This document shows positions 60,430 through 64,000 of a stretch of DNA of 64,000 nt, one piece after another; position 1 is the first letter of the stretch; each line of letters opens with the position of its first letter. The stretch spans positions 4,960,001 to 5,024,000 of the forward strand of contig NZ_JASVWB010000002.1 of NCBI RefSeq assembly GCF_030287445.1, written 5' to 3'. This DNA is from Streptomyces sp. ALI-76-A (lineage in GTDB: Bacteria; Actinomycetota; Actinomycetes; Streptomycetales; Streptomycetaceae). The notes beneath the pieces are model-generated. The model had not been told where the DNA came from. It did no database searches and saw nothing but the letters and a program-made list of their open reading frames with translations. The translations under genes were made by a program, and so were the position numbers.

Positions 60430-62115
60430 ATGGCTGTGTTTTTACGGCCCGGGCACCATGATTCGCCTACGCGCGGTAAGTTTCTGGCCATGCCACGTGG
60501 ACGTCACCGTCATTCCCCGCCCTTGCACAGGCTGCTCCCCCCGTCGGCGATCGCAGGCGTCTCTCTTGTCTGCGCCTTCGGCCCCTGGGTGTTCACGGAG
60601 ACCACGGTGCTCCGTGGTCTGGCCGCGGCAGCCGCGGCGACGGCGATCATCGGCGCGGTCGTCCTGCGCCGCTGGGACATCCAGGCGGGCAAACAGGTCG
60701 CCGACCTCACGCGCGCGCGTGCGGGCGACGAGTGGCGCTTCGAGGAGCGGGTCGCCGAACTGGAGGCCGACCTCGAGGAGTCGCGCGAGCTGCGGATCAA
60801 GCTGGAGCAGCGGCTGCGGGCGAAGCGGTCGGAGCTGGCGGGCCTGCGCAACGAGCACGCGGCGCTGCTGCGGCGGTACGCGACGGCGGAGACCGAGCGG
60901 GCGAGCGCCCTGGAGGGCCGCCGTCTGCTGGAGATAGAGACGTCGGTCCCGACCCCCGCGCTGCTGCCCTCACCGGCGGCGCCCGTGACGGAGGCGGGGG
61001 CTGTGGCTGCCCCGGCCGTACCGGAACCCGGGACCGACGAGGCGGCGCAGGACGCGCGGGCCGAGGAGAGCGCGGAGGAGACGTCCGCGGAAGAGACGCC
61101 CGCGGAAGAGACGCCCGTGGCTCGCACGGTCTTCTCGCCGGAGGGCTCCCAGCTGTTCCTGCGCGCGAAGGGCGCACTCGCGCGCTTCGACGAGGACGGC
61201 AGCGGCGCCGGCCAGGACGGTGACGGCGACCACGGCGCCGGTGACGGCGGCGGCAAGGGTCATGGCGGCGGCAAGGGCAACGACAGCGGAGGTACGGGGA
61301 ACACCGAGCCGCTGGACTCCCCGACGCCCGAGGCCGCCGCGTCCGCCGAGATCCCGGAGCCGGTCTCCGAGGTCTCTGAAGCCCCCGACGCCTCCGAGGC
61401 CCCCCAGTCCGTCCCCGACGCCCGCGAGCCCGCTGCGGGAGCTCCCGGAACCTCCGAGGCTCCCGCGGCTTCCCAGGGCCCGGCATCCCCCGAGGCCCCG
61501 GAGCCCGCGAAGGCACCCCGGCCCGAGCAGCGCACCGACGACGGCGAGCCCAGGAGCGCCACGGACAGCGGGTCCCAGGACGCCGCCCAGCGCGCCCTCG
61601 AGGGCGCGCCCCCGCACCCGGTCGCCGACGAGCCGGTGACCGCCGGTTCCGCCCGGGGTGCCACGGCCGGTGTCGCCGAGGGCAGTCAGCCGGAGGCCGC
61701 GCAGGAGGACGAGGCGCAGGGGAAGCCCGAGGCGGTCGACGAGCACGCGCGCGCGACCGCCACCCCTTCGGCCAGAGCGACCCAGCCCGCCCAGCAGCCC
61801 TCCGGGCACTTCATAGCGCCGACCGCGGTGGCGGTCGTCCCGCCGGCACCCGCGCGGCGTCTCGCCGTCGAGGGCGGCTTCGACTTCTTCGGTACGAAGC
61901 AGGGGGCCACGCCGGCCGCACTGGCGGCCGTGCAGAACGAGGACCTGGCCGACGTGGTCGGCCAGGAGGCGCTCGCCCTCCACAAGGCGGAGTCCGAGGC
62001 GGAGTTCAAGCCGGCGGACCAGGAGTCGCGGGGTGTCGGTCAGGTCATCGACCTGACGGCACACGACGAGACGGAGCAGATCGACATGCAGGGGCTGCGG
62101 AGCGCGGTGTCCTAG
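60430..62115 (+). CDS. Membrane-anchored coiled-coil protein with long low-complexity region
   Basis: 561 aa from the ATG at 60430 with GAAGG upstream (the ATG at 60490 is an alternative). After a basic start (MPRGRHRHSPPLHRLLPP) there are two membrane helices (SAIAGVSLVCAFGPWVF; LRGLAAAAAATAIIGAVVL). Residues ~95-165 form a coiled coil (RFEERVAELEADLEESRELR, RAKRSELAGLRNEHAALLRR). Residues ~180-460 are Ala/Pro/Glu-rich (AEESAEETSAEETPAEETPV). A conserved C-terminus follows (GGFDFFGTKQG, QVIDLTAHDETEQIDMQGLR). It might be a cell-envelope or polar-growth scaffold. Its TAG stop is the start of the palindromic element at 62113. Confidence 0.75.
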   Translation: MAVFLRPGHHDSPTRGKFLAMPRGRHRHSPPLHRLLPPSAIAGVSLVCAFGPWVFTETTVLRGLAAAAAATAIIGAVVLRRWDIQAGKQVADLTRARAGDEWRFEERVAELEADLEESRELRIKLEQRLRAKRSELAGLRNEHAALLRRYATAETERASALEGRRLLEIETSVPTPALLPSPAAPVTEAGAVAAPAVPEPGTDEAAQDARAEESAEETSAEETPAEETPVARTVFSPEGSQLFLRAKGALARFDEDGSGAGQDGDGDHGAGDGGGKGHGGGKGNDSGGTGNTEPLDSPTPEAAASAEIPEPVSEVSEAPDASEAPQSVPDAREPAAGAPGTSEAPAASQGPASPEAPEPAKAPRPEQRTDDGEPRSATDSGSQDAAQRALEGAPPHPVADEPVTAGSARGATAGVAEGSQPEAAQEDEAQGKPEAVDEHARATATPSARATQPAQQPSGHFIAPTAVAVVPPAPARRLAVEGGFDFFGTKQGATPAALAAVQNEDLADVVGQEALALHKAESEAEFKPADQESRGVGQVIDLTAHDETEQIDMQGLRSAVS

Positions 62116-62250
62116 TGCCGCGACGGGCCGTCGGCCCCGTCGACGGCGCCCGGCATGCTCCCCACCGCCTCAAGGGCGCGCGAGGTGCTCCCGCTCGCCG
62201 CACCGGAGGCCGCTCCCTGACGGGCGAACGCCGCCCGCCGTGGCACCGGC
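62113..62250. repeat. Degenerate palindromic MITE-like element, second copy
   Basis: Starts TAGTGCCGCGACGGGCCG (with CTAG at 62112) and ends GAACGCCGCCCGCCGTGGCAC. Compared with 44674-44842 the ends and the motifs CCCCGTCG..ACGG, GCCCGGCA, CTCGCCGCACCGG and CGCTCC(C/T)TGACGGGC are shared, but the terminal repeats have diverged. It supplies the TAG stop of the 561-aa protein gene. Confidence 0.7.
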
Positions 62251-62314
62251 CGCTTTCGAGGCTGTCGAGCGGATCTCCGTGCCGCACGGGCCGAGGCGAA
62301 CCCGCCGTGCCCGC

Positions 62315-62371
62315 GGTCAGGACACCGTCCAGTGGTCAGGACACCGTCCAGCGGTCAGGACACCATCCAGC
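62315..62371. repeat. Three tandem 19-bp repeats at the end of a PH-domain gene
   Basis: GGTCAGGACACCGTCCAGT, then the same ending in C, then GGTCAGGACACCATCCAGC (62315-62333, 62334-62352, 62353-62371). The third copy encodes the last codons and stop (TGA at 62357-62355) of the leftward PH-domain gene; the first two are non-coding continuations of it. Confidence 0.75.
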
Positions 62372-63725
62372 GGTCCGGCCGTGCGTCCTTGCGGCCCGTC
62401 CGTGACCGCTCCGCCTGTCCCCGCAGCAGCTCGGCCGCCTCCTGGGCGTCCCGCAGGCGGGCTGTGACCGTCTTGCCGGCCCCTGTGTCCACGTGCACGT
62501 CGGCGACCCGCCACAGGCGCTGCCAGGGCCCTTGGGCGAGCCGTACGCTCTGCACCTTCGCGTGGGGCACGAGCGACAGGCTCCGCCGCAGCAGTCCTTC
62601 CCGGGCGGCGAACACGCCGTCGCTGACCGCGAGTCCGTAGCCGCGCCACCACAGCGGTACGCATCGCCGGGCCCGCCGGGGGGCCGGGGACAGCGCCGAC
62701 GGCGGCGGCACGGTCACTCCGGGCAGCACGCGCGCCACGATGGCCTCGGCGACCGCCCGGGGAGCGACCGGTACCAGCACCGAGTTGGACGACCCGGCCA
62801 CGTCCAGTTCCACCCGCACCCAGCCTCCCCCGCTCCCGTCGCCGGCCGGGGCGGGGGACTTCCACCGCCGCCACAGCAGCGGCTCCACGATCCGTACGGT
62901 CTGCACGCGTCCCGGTGGCACCGTCTCGTGCGTACGGTCGAGCAGCCCGTGGTCGATGCGCAGTCCGTCCGGCGACTCGCCCACCGTCCAGTCGTACTCG
63001 GTGACGAACCGTCCCACGCTGCTCGCGCCGGCCGCGCCCAGCAGCGGTACCCCGGTCGCGAGGACCGTCCACAGGCTGTGGGTGGTCAGCCACAGCACCG
63101 ACGGCACGACGAACGCGGCGACCAGGGTGCCCCACGTCGCGCCGGTCAGGAGCAGCGAGACGGCCAGGACACGCGGCGGTACGCGCAGCAGCTCGCGGGA
63201 GGGCGCCTCGCCGACCTCGTGCGCCGTCTCGGGCGCGAAACCGGCGGCGCGCGCGAGGAGTTCGGCGCGCAGCGCACGCGCCTCGCCCTCGCCCAGGAAG
63301 GAGAGCTCGTCCTTCTTGTCCGTGCCGATGACGTCGAGCTTGAGTTTCGCGACGCCCGCGACCCGCGCGAGCAGGGGCTGGGTGATGTCGACGGCCTGGA
63401 TCCGCTCCAGCCGGATGTGCGCCGTCCGCCGGAACACCAGGCCGGTGCGGATGCGCAGTTCGGTCTCGGTCACCGCGAAGTGGGTGAACCACCAGGTCAG
63501 GAAGCCGTAGAGGGCGGCGGCCGGGATGAGGACGGCAAGGGCGACCAGCAGGGTGGTGGTCGTCAGCCGGGTCAGCTGGCGCTGCGCCTGGTCGGGGTCG
63601 TGCACGGCCCACCCGATGAGCACGGCGACCGGTGCCCACGCCCGCCTGAGCGGGGTTATGGGATGCAGCCGGCGCTCGACCAGGGGCCGCTTGCCGGGTA
63701 CCTCGTCGGCGCCGGGCGTCGTCAC
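62355..63725 (-). CDS. Membrane protein with bacterial PH domains (YdbT-like)
   Basis: 456 aa from a GTG at 63725 overlapping the preceding gene's stop (GTGA). Domain layout: two membrane helices (LLVALAVLIPAAALYGFLTW), then a bPH2 domain (FAVTETELRIRTGLVFRRTA, IRLERIQAVDITQPLLARVA), two more helices (LLLTGATWGTLVAAFVVPS), and two further bPH2-like units (LRIDHGLLDRTHETVPPGRV, YGLAVSDGVFAAREGLLRRS, LVPHAKVQSVRLAQGPWQRL). These YdbS-YdbT-like pairs lie in the membrane; in Bacillus they affect resistance to certain peptides. Its end lies in a tandem repeat. Confidence 0.85.
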   Translation of the reverse strand: MTTPGADEVPGKRPLVERRLHPITPLRRAWAPVAVLIGWAVHDPDQAQRQLTRLTTTTLLVALAVLIPAAALYGFLTWWFTHFAVTETELRIRTGLVFRRTAHIRLERIQAVDITQPLLARVAGVAKLKLDVIGTDKKDELSFLGEGEARALRAELLARAAGFAPETAHEVGEAPSRELLRVPPRVLAVSLLLTGATWGTLVAAFVVPSVLWLTTHSLWTVLATGVPLLGAAGASSVGRFVTEYDWTVGESPDGLRIDHGLLDRTHETVPPGRVQTVRIVEPLLWRRWKSPAPAGDGSGGGWVRVELDVAGSSNSVLVPVAPRAVAEAIVARVLPGVTVPPPSALSPAPRRARRCVPLWWRGYGLAVSDGVFAAREGLLRRSLSLVPHAKVQSVRLAQGPWQRLWRVADVHVDTGAGKTVTARLRDAQEAAELLRGQAERSRTGRKDARPDRWMVS

Positions 63726-64000
63726 AGCCCCGCCGATCGGGCTTCGCCGAGCTCGGTGAGCCGGTCGCGCAGCCGTTCCGCCTCGGCCGGGTCGAGCCCC
63801 GGGATGGTCGCGTCGGTCGCCGCGGCGGCGGTGTGCAGCTGCACGCTGGCCAGCCGGAAGTGGCGTTCGACCGGCCCGGAGGTCACCTCGACCAGCTGCA
63901 TCCGCCCGTACGGCACGACGGTCTCCTCCTGCCACAGCACACCCCGGCTGATCAGCAGGTCGTCGGCGCGTTCGGCGTACCGCCAGGAGGCCCAGTTGCG
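63722..64000 (-). CDS. Bacterial PH-domain membrane protein (YdbS-like), C-terminal part
   Basis: The last 92 codons are in the window; the rest lies beyond the right edge. The visible part is one bPH2 domain: RNWASWRYAERADDLLISRG, VLWQEETVVPYGRMQLVEVT, PVERHFRLASVQLHTAAAAT, and a closing helix EAERLRDRLTELGEARS. Its stop overlaps the start of the larger PH protein, a coupled pair as in ydbS-ydbT. Confidence 0.85.
   Translation of the reverse strand, partial: RNWASWRYAERADDLLISRGVLWQEETVVPYGRMQLVEVTSGPVERHFRLASVQLHTAAAATDATIPGLDPAEAERLRDRLTELGEARSAGL

Overview
The window is high-GC actinomycete DNA, almost certainly Streptomyces. Several markers point there: a TipA-type thiostrepton regulator with its operator, an XRE/DUF397/anti-sigma-like cluster, a Zur-controlled set of zinc-independent ribosomal proteins, and the chromosomal block ppa-dacB-metalloprotease-tilS-hpt-ftsH-folE-folP-folB-folK. 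It splits into a mobile left quarter (1-~15,040) and a chromosomal remainder.

Mobile part (1-~15,040). This is most of an actinomycete integrative and conjugative element (AICE). It carries the first codons of a DNA methylase, a probable modification-dependent HNH endonuclease, and a leftward transfer operon (two small element proteins, DUF2637/SpdA-like, RRQRL zinc protein, SpdB-like, TraA-like, TraB FtsK-type translocase, small membrane protein). A divergent GntR/KorSA-like regulator and a YdcF-family protein follow. Between the regulator and the transfer operon lies an unusual leader: operator palindromes, a TTGACA promoter element, a boxA-like antitermination sequence, a tRNA-like segment and a hairpin. 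To the right is lower-GC cargo: a ~110-bp nested inverted repeat, a small HNH protein, unknown proteins, and a two-gene module (313-aa soluble protein plus ~180-aa multi-pass membrane protein) that could be an undescribed defence system. The element ends at a copy of the 3' half of tRNA-Thr(CGT). Immediately beyond are a tyrosine-integrase C-terminal fragment, an IS110-type transposase fragment and a second att-arm-like sequence, so elements appear to have accumulated at this site.

Chromosomal part. 15,074-21,817 holds a sugar ABC importer (two permeases and a Tat/lipobox binding protein, no ATPase), a LacI-type sensor without its HTH domain, and a large PAS-GAF-PP2C-HATPase phosphatase. 22-29 kb holds a glycosyltransferase, a DNA polymerase A-family protein, a LysE exporter, a DUF2786 protein and two lipoproteins. 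29-31.6 kb is the zinc-limitation ribosomal cluster: rpmB-rpsN leftward and rpmG-rpmE-CobW-like-rpsR rightward, with a Zur-like box between them. 31.7-34 kb is a DUF397 / RsbW-like / XRE-DUF5753 cluster whose intergenic regions share an exact 16-bp motif. 34-39.5 kb has an aldehyde dehydrogenase, a PadR regulator with an ABC-2 exporter, and a lipoprotein. 39.5-46.5 kb has glutamate decarboxylase with a ClC antiporter (probable acid resistance), TipA, YbjQ, DedA and a ThrE-type exporter. 46.6-64 kb is conserved housekeeping: pyrophosphatase, PBP4-type peptidase, tilS, hpt, ftsH, folate genes, an MprF-like protein, a coiled-coil protein and two PH-domain proteins.

Two related palindromic elements (44,674-44,842 and ~62,113-62,250) begin with the same CTAG end and each supplies the stop codon of an adjacent gene. 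Starts were chosen from ribosome-binding sites and gene overlaps. Family names come from recognised motifs and memory; no database search was possible.
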